From NCBI GenBank assembly GCA_948560265.1, contig CAOXTD010000014.1, forward strand, positions 1-42,734: a stretch of 42,734 nucleotides of DNA. The letters run 5' to 3'. Below are positions 34,028 through 42,655 of this stretch, piece after piece. The position numbers and the translations under genes were made by a program. Position 1 is the stretch's first letter; each line of letters starts with the position of its first letter. The notes beneath the pieces are model-generated. The model had not been told where the DNA came from and made no database searches. It saw only the letters and a list, made by a program, of their open reading frames with translations. The DNA is from an uncultured Clostridia bacterium. Lineage in GTDB: Bacteria > Bacillota > Clostridia > TANB77 > CAG-508.

Positions 34028-34552
34028 TTGGCAACAAATAGAAAACTAGGTAAAACAACTGATATTAGATTAGCAATGCTTAGAACATTAGTAACTGATT
34101 TAATATTACATGGTAAAATAGAAACTACTGAAGCTAGAGCCAAAGAAGTAAAAGCTATGGCTGATAGTATTATTGCTTTAGCAGTAAAAGAAAAAGATAA
34201 CTTTGAAGAAGTAGAAGTAAAAGTTTCTAAAGCGAAATTAGACGCTAAGGGAAATAAAGAAACAGAACTTGTAAAAAGCAAAAATGGTAAAGAGTATTTA
34301 AAAGTACTAAAAGAAACAACAACTGAAAAAAGGCAAAAAGATATGCCATCTAGATTAAATGCTAGAAGAAAAATGATGAAAACAGTTAATAAAGTAAAGG
34401 ACGAAAAAGGAAACAACATTGACTTAACTGCAAAATTATTTAATGAAATTGCTCCTAAATATGAAGGTAGAGTTGGAGGATATACAAGAATTCTAAAAAC
34501 TGGACCAAGAAGAGGAGATAATGCAGAAGTAGTTATTCTAGAATTAGTATAG
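34028..34552 (+). CDS. rplQ: 50S ribosomal protein L17 with a central insertion
   Basis: 174 residues, clearly longer than the usual ~115-130. The conserved start (ATNRKLGKTTDIRLAMLRTLVTDLILHGKIETTEARAKEV) and end (KLFNEIAPKYEGRVGGYTRILKTGPRRGDNAEVVILELV) flank an extra charged stretch of about 50 residues (roughly 65-120). I start at the TTG at 34028, seven bases after ggaggg; the upstream ATG at 33998 lies inside the hairpin repeat. L17 sits at the tunnel exit. Confidence 0.95.
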   Translation: MATNRKLGKTTDIRLAMLRTLVTDLILHGKIETTEARAKEVKAMADSIIALAVKEKDNFEEVEVKVSKAKLDAKGNKETELVKSKNGKEYLKVLKETTTEKRQKDMPSRLNARRKMMKTVNKVKDEKGNNIDLTAKLFNEIAPKYEGRVGGYTRILKTGPRRGDNAEVVILELV

Positions 34553-34580
34553 AATTTGCTCTAGAAAGGATGAAACAAGT

Positions 34581-34829
34581 ATGGAAATAGCAAAATATAT
34601 TGTATTAGTTATTTATATCATTGTGTGTGTTGCTTTAATTATTTTAGCAACAATGCAAAATAGCGAAAAAGCAGGGGCTTCAGGAACAATTACAGGTTCT
34701 TCAACCAATAATTTCTATGAGCAAAATAAAGGAAGAACAAAACAAGGCAAGCTAAAAAGATGGACAATTAGTTTAGGAATTGCATTTGTTGTATTAGCAC
34801 TTGTTTTAGGTATTCTATATCTAGTATAA
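34581..34829 (+). CDS. secG: Preprotein translocase subunit SecG
   Basis: 82 residues with two membrane helices (about 4-24 and 60-80) and the loop NSEKAGASGTITGSSTNNFYEQNKGRTKQGKLKRWT, typical of SecG. It assists SecYE-driven export. It follows rplQ by 28 bases and is the last gene before a terminator. Confidence 0.95.
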   Translation: MEIAKYIVLVIYIIVCVALIILATMQNSEKAGASGTITGSSTNNFYEQNKGRTKQGKLKRWTISLGIAFVVLALVLGILYLV

Positions 34830-34849
34830 AACAAAATCATGTATAAAGA

Positions 34850-34886
34850 AGCACATCAATACAAATTGTACTGATGTGCTTTTACT
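34850..34886 (+). terminator. Terminator of the ribosomal supercluster
   Basis: aagcacatca (34850-34859) pairs with tgatgtgctt (34873-34882), an inner tac/gta pair extends the stem, and tttta follows. It ends the transcript that starts upstream of rpsJ. Confidence 0.85.
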
Positions 34887-34920
34887 TCAATATTAGTTTT
34901 ACAGGTAAGGTGAGATATAT

Positions 34921-35334
34921 ATGAAAATAATAGTTGTAGCAGCATTAATACAAAGAGAGAACAAAATTTTAATTGCTAAAAGGTCAACGGGAGATGAAAA
35001 TGTATTAGGAAAGTGGGAATTTCCAGAAGGTAAAGTAGAGCAAGGAGAAAGTGAAAAGGATGCCATTGAAAGAGAGATTTGGGAGGAATTTGATATTAAA
35101 GTGGAAGCTCAAAGATATTTAGTCAATAATATATGTGAGTATCCTACTAAAATAGTGGATTTGAGATTATACAGTTGTAATTATCTTTCGGGAGAGTTTC
35201 AATTACAAGCTCATTCAGAATATAAATGGGTTACTATTGAGGAAATCTCAAACTATGATTTTGCACCAACAGATATTCCATTAGTAAAATATGCGAAGGA
35301 GAATATAAATGAGTACGTTAAGGGAAATGGATAA
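34921..35334 (+). CDS. MutT-like Nudix hydrolase
   Basis: 137 residues. The Nudix box is complete: EGKVEQGESEKDAIEREIWEEFDI fits GX5EX7REUXEEXGU except for Phe at the penultimate Gly. GKWEFPEGK and KWVTIEEISNYDFAPTDIPLV are typical of MutT-type enzymes that clean up oxidised nucleotides such as 8-oxo-dGTP; the true substrate is not known. Site: aaggtgag. Its end overlaps the next gene by 26 bases. Confidence 0.85.
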   Translation: MKIIVVAALIQRENKILIAKRSTGDENVLGKWEFPEGKVEQGESEKDAIEREIWEEFDIKVEAQRYLVNNICEYPTKIVDLRLYSCNYLSGEFQLQAHSEYKWVTIEEISNYDFAPTDIPLVKYAKENINEYVKGNG

Positions 35335-36089
35335 TAGGATAAATGTAGGCGAAATATTTTCTCGTAAACAGTTGATGGAAATGTTTAAGATAAGTGGACA
35401 ATCAGGAATTATGAAGACAAATGCTTTAAAATCATTTTATGAATCTAAACAAACTGGGTTACCAATGTACTTATTTTCAAAAGATAAAGCTAGAAATTAT
35501 ATTTTCGAGGGAAAAGTAGAATTATGTGGTATACCATATCAAATAACAGAAAAAGACAAACAGGGTAATGATAGGTTAGTATGGAAATTTCCTTTAAAGA
35601 TAATATATTCCGAAAATGTTGATTTAAATGAGGATGATAGGTTACAACAAGTAGCAAATGAAGTTGCTAGAATAGAAGAAGAAATAATAAAAAGTAAACA
35701 GGGTATAATAAATGAAGAAGCTATTTTTAAACAAGAACGAAAAAGGCTATTAGAAGAAGGGGCAAATGAGCAAGTTGAAAAGGTGGACGAATTTTTTGAG
35801 AACAAAAAAAGAAAATGAAGGATTTGATGTACTGTCTTTTGAAAAAGATGAGAATGGAGAATATAAGGAGAAATATATTGAAGTGAAATCAACAAAGGAA
35901 AATGAAGGAACTCCAATAGATATCACTTCAAATGAAGTAGAGTTTGCAAAAGAACATGTAAAAGATTATTATTTATATAGAATTGTTAATAGTAATACAA
36001 ATCAAAGATATTTAAAAATTGTAACAGGTGAGGAGTTATTCAGCAATTATAGCTTTATTCCAACTAGTTTTAAAATTTATTCAAAGTAA
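35309..36089 (+). CDS. DUF3883 nuclease-like protein, frame broken in an A7 run
   Basis: ORFs 35309-35818 and 35766-36089 join into a ~259-residue protein if one A of the run at 35804-35810 is skipped (or two are added), reading EFFENKKENEGFDVLSFEKDENGEY. The C-terminal part is a DUF3883 domain: GFDVLSF, YIEVKST and YLYRIVN, resembling a PD-(D/E)xK nuclease core (Asp...Glu-x-Lys). The N-terminal FSRKQLMEMFKISGQSGI and LYFSKD region faintly recalls specificity domains of modification-dependent restriction enzymes. The break here is not at CGG. It could be a sequencing error, transcriptional slippage or loss of function. The start has aaggag in front. Confidence 0.6.
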
Positions 36090-36104
36090 AGCAAAAGGAG
36101 AAAT

Positions 36105-38021
36105 ATGAAAAAAGATTTTACAGGAATTTTTAGAGGAAATGAAAAAGGTTTTGGATTTGTCAAAATAGAAGAACAAGAAGACGAAATTTACATTTCTAGA
36201 GGCAATACCAAAGATGCCATTGATGGTGATGAGGTATTAATAAAAATGATAGAAGTCAGTAGAGAGGACAAGCACCAAGAAGGAAAGGTATTAAAAGTGC
36301 TAAAACACAATAAAGATACCTTTGTTGGTGTATTCCAAAAAAGTAGAAATTTTGGCTTTGTGGTTCCAGATGACAGAAAAGTAAATACTGATATTTTCAT
36401 TTCTAAAAAGAATTGTGGAAAAGCGAAAAACAATCAAAAAGTAGTCGCAAAAATTACGAAGTTTCCACAAGGAAATAAAAGTGCAGAAGGTAAGATTATA
36501 GAGATTTTAGGATATCAAGACCAAGCAGGTGTAGATATGCTTTCTTTAGTAAAAGAATATGATTTACCTTATGAATTTCCTGAACCTGTAATAGAAGAAG
36601 CAATGGCGATTAAACAAGAAATAGCCAAAAAGGATATTCCTTATCGTCTAGACTTAAGAGAAAAAGAGATTTTTACCATTGATGGAGAAGATGCGAAAGA
36701 TTTAGATGATGCAGTGGCAGTAGAAAAATTGAAAAATGGAAACTACTTGTTGAATGTATCTATTGCAGATGTTAGTTACTATGTAAAAGAAAATTCTTTA
36801 TTAGATAGAGAAGCAATTGTTAGAGGTACTAGTATCTATATGTTAGATAGAGTAATACCGATGCTTCCAAAAGAATTATCAAACGGTATTTGTAGTTTAA
36901 ATCAAGGGGAAGATAGGTTTGCCATTACTGTACTGATGGAAATTGATCAAAATGGCAAAGTAGTATCATCTGATATTCAAAAAAGTATTATCAATGTAAC
37001 AAGAAGAATGAGTTACAAAGAAGTACAAGCCATTTTAAATGAAAATGAGGGATCCTATTTCTCTCACTTCAAGAGAATGGAAGAATTAGCTAACATTTTA
37101 AAAGAAAGAAGAAAAATTGCAGGAAGTCTAGAATTAGATATTCCTGAAAGTAAGATTATTTTAGATAAACATGGTATAGCAGTAGATGTTAAAAAATATG
37201 AAATGTATTTTACGAATGAACTGATTGAACAGTTTATGCTAACTGCCAATGAAACAGTAGCAGAAAAGTTTTACTGGTTAGAAGCACCATTTATTTATCG
37301 TGTACATGAAGTACCAGATATGGAGAAAATAGAAGAGCTAAATAAGTTTTTATGGAATTTAGGGTATAAAATAAAGGGAAGTAAAGATAATATTCATCCA
37401 AAGGCTTTTGCAGAAGTATTAGAGGAAATACAAGGTAAGCCAGAAGAAAGAGTAGTATCTAATTTGGTTTTAAGAACTCTAAAAATTGCAAGATATGAAA
37501 ACGAAAACAAAGGACATTTTGGAATTGCTAGTAAATATTATTGTCATTTTACTTCACCAATTAGAAGATATCCAGACCTATTTATTCATAGGATTATTTC
37601 AAGATACTTAGAAAATAATTACCAATTATCAGATGAACAATTAGAAAAGTATCAAGAGCAATCGCTACGATATGCAGAAAGTTCATCTGATAGAGAAAAA
37701 ATTGCGCAAAAAGTAGAAAGAGATGCCGAAGATATTAAAAAGGCTGAGTTTATGCAAGATAAAATTGGTGAAGAGTATGATGGTATTATTTCAAGTATCA
37801 CTTCTTTTGGTGTTTTTGTAGAATTAGAAAATACAGTAGAAGGATTAATTCGTTTTGATGATTTAGGAGATGAGTATTTTATTTATGATGAAAATAAAAA
37901 GACTTTACAAAGTGAGAAAAGCAAGAAAATGTATAAAATAGGGGATAGTATTCGTATTAGAGTTATTTTTGCAGATAAATTAACGAGGAGAATAGACTTT
38001 CAGTTAGCCGTAGGGAATTAA
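36105..38021 (+). CDS. rnr: Ribonuclease R (VacB/RNB family)
   Basis: 638 residues, a little shorter than many. Order: two cold-shock-type domains (about 1-140, e.g. GIFRGNEKGFGFVKIEE and NFGFVVPDDRK), the RNB catalytic domain (about 170-540) with the Asp cluster DGEDAKDLDDAVAV and HFTSPIRRYPDLFIHR, then an S1 domain (YDGIISSITSFGVFVELENTVEGLIRFDDL). The Lys-rich tail is almost absent. It degrades structured RNA 3' to 5' and works in ribosome and tmRNA quality control. It follows the DUF3883 gene by 15 bases. No in-frame CGG. Confidence 0.97.
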   Translation: MKKDFTGIFRGNEKGFGFVKIEEQEDEIYISRGNTKDAIDGDEVLIKMIEVSREDKHQEGKVLKVLKHNKDTFVGVFQKSRNFGFVVPDDRKVNTDIFISKKNCGKAKNNQKVVAKITKFPQGNKSAEGKIIEILGYQDQAGVDMLSLVKEYDLPYEFPEPVIEEAMAIKQEIAKKDIPYRLDLREKEIFTIDGEDAKDLDDAVAVEKLKNGNYLLNVSIADVSYYVKENSLLDREAIVRGTSIYMLDRVIPMLPKELSNGICSLNQGEDRFAITVLMEIDQNGKVVSSDIQKSIINVTRRMSYKEVQAILNENEGSYFSHFKRMEELANILKERRKIAGSLELDIPESKIILDKHGIAVDVKKYEMYFTNELIEQFMLTANETVAEKFYWLEAPFIYRVHEVPDMEKIEELNKFLWNLGYKIKGSKDNIHPKAFAEVLEEIQGKPEERVVSNLVLRTLKIARYENENKGHFGIASKYYCHFTSPIRRYPDLFIHRIISRYLENNYQLSDEQLEKYQEQSLRYAESSSDREKIAQKVERDAEDIKKAEFMQDKIGEEYDGIISSITSFGVFVELENTVEGLIRFDDLGDEYFIYDENKKTLQSEKSKKMYKIGDSIRIRVIFADKLTRRIDFQLAVGN

Positions 38022-38130
38022 GCTAGTTGTTCGAGTGAAACGAGTTACAAATAGCTTATGCGTAACGAAGCGAAGCAAAATGACGATAAGGATAACTGAT
38101 GCAATCGAATGTAAGTGAGATTGTATACCT
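38022..38130 (+). repeat. Hairpin cluster of the AGCGNAGCGAG type after rnr
   Basis: A first hairpin, agcta...ttgt-tcgagtgaaacga-..acaa..tagct (38022-38057), then cgaagcgaagc, then tgcaatcgaatgtaagtgagattgta. Related to the pair at 31395-31453. It fills the gap between the converging rnr and germination genes, and no coding frame is seen. Confidence 0.55.
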
Positions 38131-38138
38131 TAGAAAAA

Positions 38139-38312
38139 CTAATCACCACTCAAATAAACGACAATTGGAAACACAAGTCCAATAAGGGAAAGTATGATTA
38201 ATACTATCCCTGAGGACTTGTGTTTATTTACTTTAATTTCATAAAAAGCATAAGCAATACTTTCTAAACACATTGTAATGGCAAATAGGGCAGCAAGTAA
38301 AAAAGTAGCCAT
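38139..38312 (-). CDS. Two-helix small membrane protein, possible germination receptor D subunit
   Basis: 57 residues: MATFLLAALFAITMCLESIAYAFYEIKVNKHKSSGIVLIILSLIGLVFPIVVYLSGD, two membrane helices with a short basic loop. The start at 38312 is set by aaaggag eight bases before it; an upstream ATG (38330) lies ahead of that site. It directly follows gerC in the operon. Some GerA-type receptors have small two-helix D subunits encoded beside gerABC, and size, topology and location agree. The assignment is by analogy only. Confidence 0.55.
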   Translation of the reverse strand: MATFLLAALFAITMCLESIAYAFYEIKVNKHKSSGIVLIILSLIGLVFPIVVYLSGD

Positions 38313-38330
38313 AAGATTAACTCCTTTCAT

Positions 38331-39563
38331 TTAAGTTCCAGTTAGTAAAAATCCAGACTTAATGGTAACTTTTGCGTCTGTTTCAAAAAATGTATCTTGG
38401 TAATGATTTAACCAATCATACTCATCAAACTCATCTGAGGTTTTAAAATTTTGAATAGCATGTCTTCCAAATCCTGCAATATCAGAATGGAATTCTTTTG
38501 CGGTTTTATAACAATAATTAGATAATAATGTTTCCAAATAATGTTCAGCAGATTCTTCAATTTTTTTTAATCTTTGTTCTGAGGACTCAGGTGTGGTATC
38601 CTTTGATAAAGCATCTACGGAGGCTATTTTAGCATTGACTGTTAAATGAGATTTTGCAAAAGGATTGCCATTTACAATAGAAACTTGTATTTTGGCAGTA
38701 TGATTAGAAGTTAAAAATAAATCAATTTTTTTACTTTCATCATCAGGGTCAGGAATAGAGATATTACAACTTTTCAATTGGTTGGTTAGTAGCAAATGTG
38801 CCAAAGTTTCTTCAGCAGATAAAGTACCCACTAATTTATCAGATTTAAAAACTGCAATGCCCATATTTTCAATCCCATTTTTAGCACTTTTCTTTTCGCC
38901 TTCTTGACTATCAGAACCACTACCAGAAGTTTCCTCTGTGCCATTATCTACAACATTCCCTAAAATAGCACATGGTTCACAAGTAGTACAAACTATTTTT
39001 GTAAAGAAGTCTCCTAGTTCAGCATTTACAGTATAACCTGTATAGTCACCAGAGCGAGGCAAGATTTCATAGAATTTTGTCACAAGATTTTCTAAACTAG
39101 GTGAAACACTTTCAATATATTTTTGAGCAGAACAAGTACTAATAATCACATGATTATCAGGTCTGATTTGTACTTTGTTCATTAAACTAAAAATCTCTTT
39201 GGAAATTCCTCTTTTGGCAACTTCTTCTGAAATGACAATTACTTTGCAATGTGATAAATTGATTTCCTTACTAACATAAGCATTCATAAAGCTAATGGCA
39301 GAGTCAATTGAATTAGCTTCCACAGAGTCAATAACAGAAGGAGAAGCTTGACCCGATCCACCTTCACCACTAGGAACAGGCATGGTAAATTGGAAAGTAA
39401 CTTTTAAATCTTCACTATCTCCAACATCAATTCCCAAAGCAACAGTATAAGCTAAATCATCTACACTTTGCACAATATGAGAGCCTGTAAAGGCAAGTGA
39501 AAAGATAATAACAATGATAATAATGATAAGATATTTATAAATATTTTTTAACAAACTTTTCAA
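38331..39563 (-). CDS. gerC: Ger(x)C-type germination protein lacking the lipobox Cys
   Basis: 410 residues. The N-terminal helix is followed by FTGSHIVQSVDDLAYTVALGIDVG, matching the usual TGCWD-x-EIxDLAIVTGIGID start of GerC proteins, but the lipid-attachment Cys is Ser. GerC subunits are normally lipoproteins on the outer face of the spore inner membrane, so this one is probably held by an uncleaved helix. Later segments (EISEEVAKRGISKEIFSLMN; the long Ser/Gly linker near residues 215-230) fit the family. Its ATG overlaps the gerB stop by four bases. Confidence 0.85.
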   Translation of the reverse strand: MKSLLKNIYKYLIIIIIVIIFSLAFTGSHIVQSVDDLAYTVALGIDVGDSEDLKVTFQFTMPVPSGEGGSGQASPSVIDSVEANSIDSAISFMNAYVSKEINLSHCKVIVISEEVAKRGISKEIFSLMNKVQIRPDNHVIISTCSAQKYIESVSPSLENLVTKFYEILPRSGDYTGYTVNAELGDFFTKIVCTTCEPCAILGNVVDNGTEETSGSGSDSQEGEKKSAKNGIENMGIAVFKSDKLVGTLSAEETLAHLLLTNQLKSCNISIPDPDDESKKIDLFLTSNHTAKIQVSIVNGNPFAKSHLTVNAKIASVDALSKDTTPESSEQRLKKIEESAEHYLETLLSNYCYKTAKEFHSDIAGFGRHAIQNFKTSDEFDEYDWLNHYQDTFFETDAKVTIKSGFLLTGT

Positions 39564-40700
39564 CCTCCTTTGTCCACAACAGCATTTTCATCTAGAATAA
39601 CAAGACCTTTTTTCTTTTGCTGAATGCAATATTTAATATTGGCAAAGATTAAAACACCAAGCCCAATGCCAATTACTAAAATTAAAACAATATATTTGTA
39701 CACTTCATTCTCAAGAGTAGACAATTGCTGTAAGTTTTGCGGTAATAAACCAAGTCCAAAGGTAATAGAAGTAAACATTCCAATAATCCATTTGTTATAT
39801 TGTAAGTTTGCAATTTTTTGGAAAATGCTAGTTGCAAAATACGAAGCAATACTTAAATAAGAAATCATGGAAATAATCCAAATAAATACAAAGATAGCAT
39901 CTAATCTTTGGAAGAACCTTCCAAACTCGATAAAACGAGAAGCTAAGTAAAGGGGAAGTATTTCTTCACTAGATGCAACAATTGGAAATAGTAGTAGTAC
40001 AGTAGTTACACTTAAAAGTAAAAAGAGCGCTGAAATGCCAACTGAGGCAAGTGCAATTTTTTTGTAGTCTTTGAAATCTTTTAAGTGAGCGGGGATAAAG
40101 TACAAGTAACTAATTCCTCCAAAGGCAAATAGATTACTTAAGCCACTAAAAAAGGTAGAGGAGATACCATTACCAATAAAAGGCAAGGCTCTTTCCACTG
40201 TAAAGTTTCCGATGTTAGTAATAAAAATAAAGAAAATACTAAACAAAACAGCAGGTAAAAAGAATAAGTTAGCACGGGCAATTGGCTTGAAGCCTAGTTT
40301 ATTCACAAGAACAATGGCAATTAAAAGCAGTAGCATAATTACTCTTACAGGGGTACGTGGGAAAAAGATGATTTTTAGGGTTTCTGAAAAACTCCTTAAA
40401 ACCACACTAACAGTAAAGAGTAAATAACATATAAATAAAAGTCCAATGATTCTTTTTAGCCATTTACCACCAAGAAAACTGCTAATGTCAAAAATATCTA
40501 AACCGTGGAAAGTTTTTTAATAAATGACTAACTAAATAAGCTATTACTAAGGCAACAAGAGAAATGAAAAGCACATTTAAAATAGCGCCAGAAGAAGTAG
40601 AATGGATAATACTCTTTGGCAAATTTAATATAATATGATTTACCATAATGGTAATGATAAGAGCAATTGCTTCTATATTTCCTATTTTTTTGTCTGACAT
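39560..40700 (-). CDS. gerB: GerB-type germination receptor permease, +1 frameshift at CGG
   Basis: Two frames (40488-40700 and 39560-40405) form one 379-residue, roughly ten-helix permease of the APC type if the C at 40505 is skipped. Through the join the protein reads LLKNFPGLDIFDISSFLGGKWLK, the conserved FPG-x-D motif and loop of GerB. Without the shift the product ends after 70 residues. GerB carries the nutrient-binding site of the receptor in the spore inner membrane. It starts 16 bases after the restored gerA stop and overlaps gerC by four bases, so the operon is intact apart from the frame breaks. Confidence 0.85.
40502..40508 (-). other. Candidate +1 frameshift site 4 (CCA CGG T)
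   Basis: Frame-0 CGG at 40505-40503 (codon 66 of gerB). Skipping the C gives GGT, the conserved Gly of FPGLDIF. Without it, TGA comes after four more codons. Confidence 0.75.
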
Positions 40701-40716
40701 AAGTAAATCTTCCTTT

Positions 40717-42478
40717 CTATTTATATCTCCATTTCATACTAATTGGTTCTTGTCTGTCGTGGCGTTTGGTATCTAAGAAATCAGAGCGTTTTTCTCTTTG
40801 CCAAGTTGGGTTTAAGAAAAATGCATTTTTACCAGTACCTGTTACAGGCGAATATGGCGCAGTATATGGTACGCCGAAAGATTTAATGCTGCATAAAATA
40901 CAAGTGTAAACAAAAAGACCTAGCCCTATACCGAAGAACCCTGCTATATATCCGTAGTAAGATAAAGATGAAACGCATTAATCTTAAGTGAAAACCAAAG
41001 GAGAAGTCAGGAATGGAGAAGGAGGCAATGGCAGTAATTGCAATGATGATAATAAGGATTGGGCTAACAATACTAGCACTTACGGCAGCCTGTCCAATGA
41101 CTAAAGCACCAACAATTCCAATGGTAGCACTAAGAGGAGAAGGAACACGTAGTCCTGCTTCTCGAATTAACTCAAAAGAGATTTCCATAACCAGTACTTC
41201 AAAGATAATGGGAAATGGCACATTTTCTCTGGAAGCCAGAATGGAAAAGAGCAGTTCTGTTGGGAGTAACTCCTGATGAAAGTCTGTTAAAGCAATGTAT
41301 AATCCCGGGAGTAACAAGGTAATACCAATTGCGAGTAAACGCAAGAATTTTAAGAAATTTGCAAATTGGAACTTTAGGTTTGTGTCTTCAGGTGAGGCAA
41401 TAAAGTCAATTAAAGTAACTGGCATTACAAGTGCATAAGGATTACCGTTCACTAAAACAATTACTCTACCACCATATAAGTATTTCGTTGCTTTGTCTGG
41501 ACGCTCTGTTAATAAGACTTGTGGAGCACTGCTTTTTTGGTTTTCCTCTATTAATTGTACTAATTCACCAGAAGAAAGAAGGGAGTCAATTTCTAAGTTG
41601 TTCATACGATATTTTACTTCTGCTACTAAGTCTGAGTTAGCAATATTTTTCATGTAGCAAACCGTGCATTTGGTTTTACTTAGCTTACCAACAGAAAGAT
41701 TTTCAATGATTAAGTTTTCGTTATTTACTGACCTACGAAGCAAAGAAGTGTTAGTTCTGATGTTTTCAACAAAGGCTTCTTGTGGCCCTTGAATAATAAT
41801 TTCATTATTAGAGGTGCTGACTTCTCTTTGCTTAAAACCCTTGACGTCAATGTTGAAAGCAATTGGGAGAGTATCTACAAATAAAAGGCAATTTCCCATA
41901 TTAACACCATCAAAAACGTCAGAAAAAGCAGATACTTTTTCTACATTATTTTGAGGAAGCAAACTGTCCATAATATAATCTTCTAAATTAAAGATCTTGA
42001 CTCTTTTGACAGTAATATTACTAGCTACACCTTCAGATACAACTTGATTTTCGTCACCATCAAAGCTATTGGCTCTATTACGTAGCATTAAGGCTTGAAG
42101 TACGTTGTCATTGATTAATTGGGAATTAACCATACCATCAATAAAAAGAAGTAGGGCTTTATATTGCCTATTTCTAGCTACTAAAGTGAATTCACGAAGA
42201 ATGATATCACTATTGATTAAGGTGTTGTATTTGACTTTGATATATTCTAAAGTAACATCTAAACTGGAAAAAATATTTTTCACTTCAGAGATTTTTTCGT
42301 TTTCTTGCATTTGCTTTGTGGTTAAAGAGGCAGAAGAAGCGGAATTGTTGTTTTCATCTTCACTACTGTCAGATAGATGAAAATGATATTCTTGGGCTTT
42401 AGGCCCTTCGAAGTATGTTTTTAAACTGTCAGTTAGCTTTTCTTGCCATTTTGGTTTTTGGTTTGCATTTTCTTCCAT
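40717..42478 (-). CDS. gerA: GerA-type germination receptor subunit, +1 frameshift at CGG
   Basis: Skipping the C at 40954 extends the 531-codon frame (42478-40883) to 586 residues ending at 40717. The restored tail reads LLGYIAGFFGIGLGLFVYTCILCSIKSFGVPYTAPYSPVTGTG, the last helices and the conserved G-PY-AP motif of GerA proteins. Unshifted, the last 23 residues are unlike the family. The N-terminal soluble part (about 1-370) is followed by five or so helices (FLRLLAIGITLLLPGLYIALTDFHQELLPTELL). It is one subunit of the nutrient germination receptor. Site: aaaggaac before the ATG. Confidence 0.9.
40951..40957 (-). other. Candidate +1 frameshift site 5 (CTA CGG A)
   Basis: Frame-0 CGG at 40954-40952 (codon 509 of gerA). 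Skipping the C gives GGA (Gly) and the family-typical C-terminus, which also brings the stop to 16 bases before gerB. Confidence 0.75.
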
Positions 42479-42546
42479 GTATGAGTTCCTTTCATTTGAT
42501 TTTCTATTTAGATAATGATAAACATTAATTTTTGTTAAATTTAGTG

Positions 42547-42564
42547 TTTTCCAAAAGTGGAAAA
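42547..42564. other. Small inverted repeat upstream of gerA
   Basis: ttttcca (42547-42553) and tggaaaa (42558-42564) around aaag, about 70-90 bp before gerA. It could be a regulator site. I could not place a convincing sporulation promoter here. Confidence 0.3.
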
Positions 42565-42655
42565 AGTATTCAAAAAAAATAGAAGAAATTGAAAATGACG
42601 AAAAAAATAATTTAGAAATAGTAAATAATAGCGAAAAAATAGATAATGAGAAAGA

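Noticed and set aside
3943..42478. The five broken genes as ordinary pseudogenes or random sequencing errors
   Set aside because: All five changes are the same event (C before GGA/GGT, making in-frame CGG), no second lesion is seen in any of them, and the downstream frames are still family-like. Random decay or random indels would not be so uniform. A systematic sequencing artefact remains possible but the flanking bases differ at each site.
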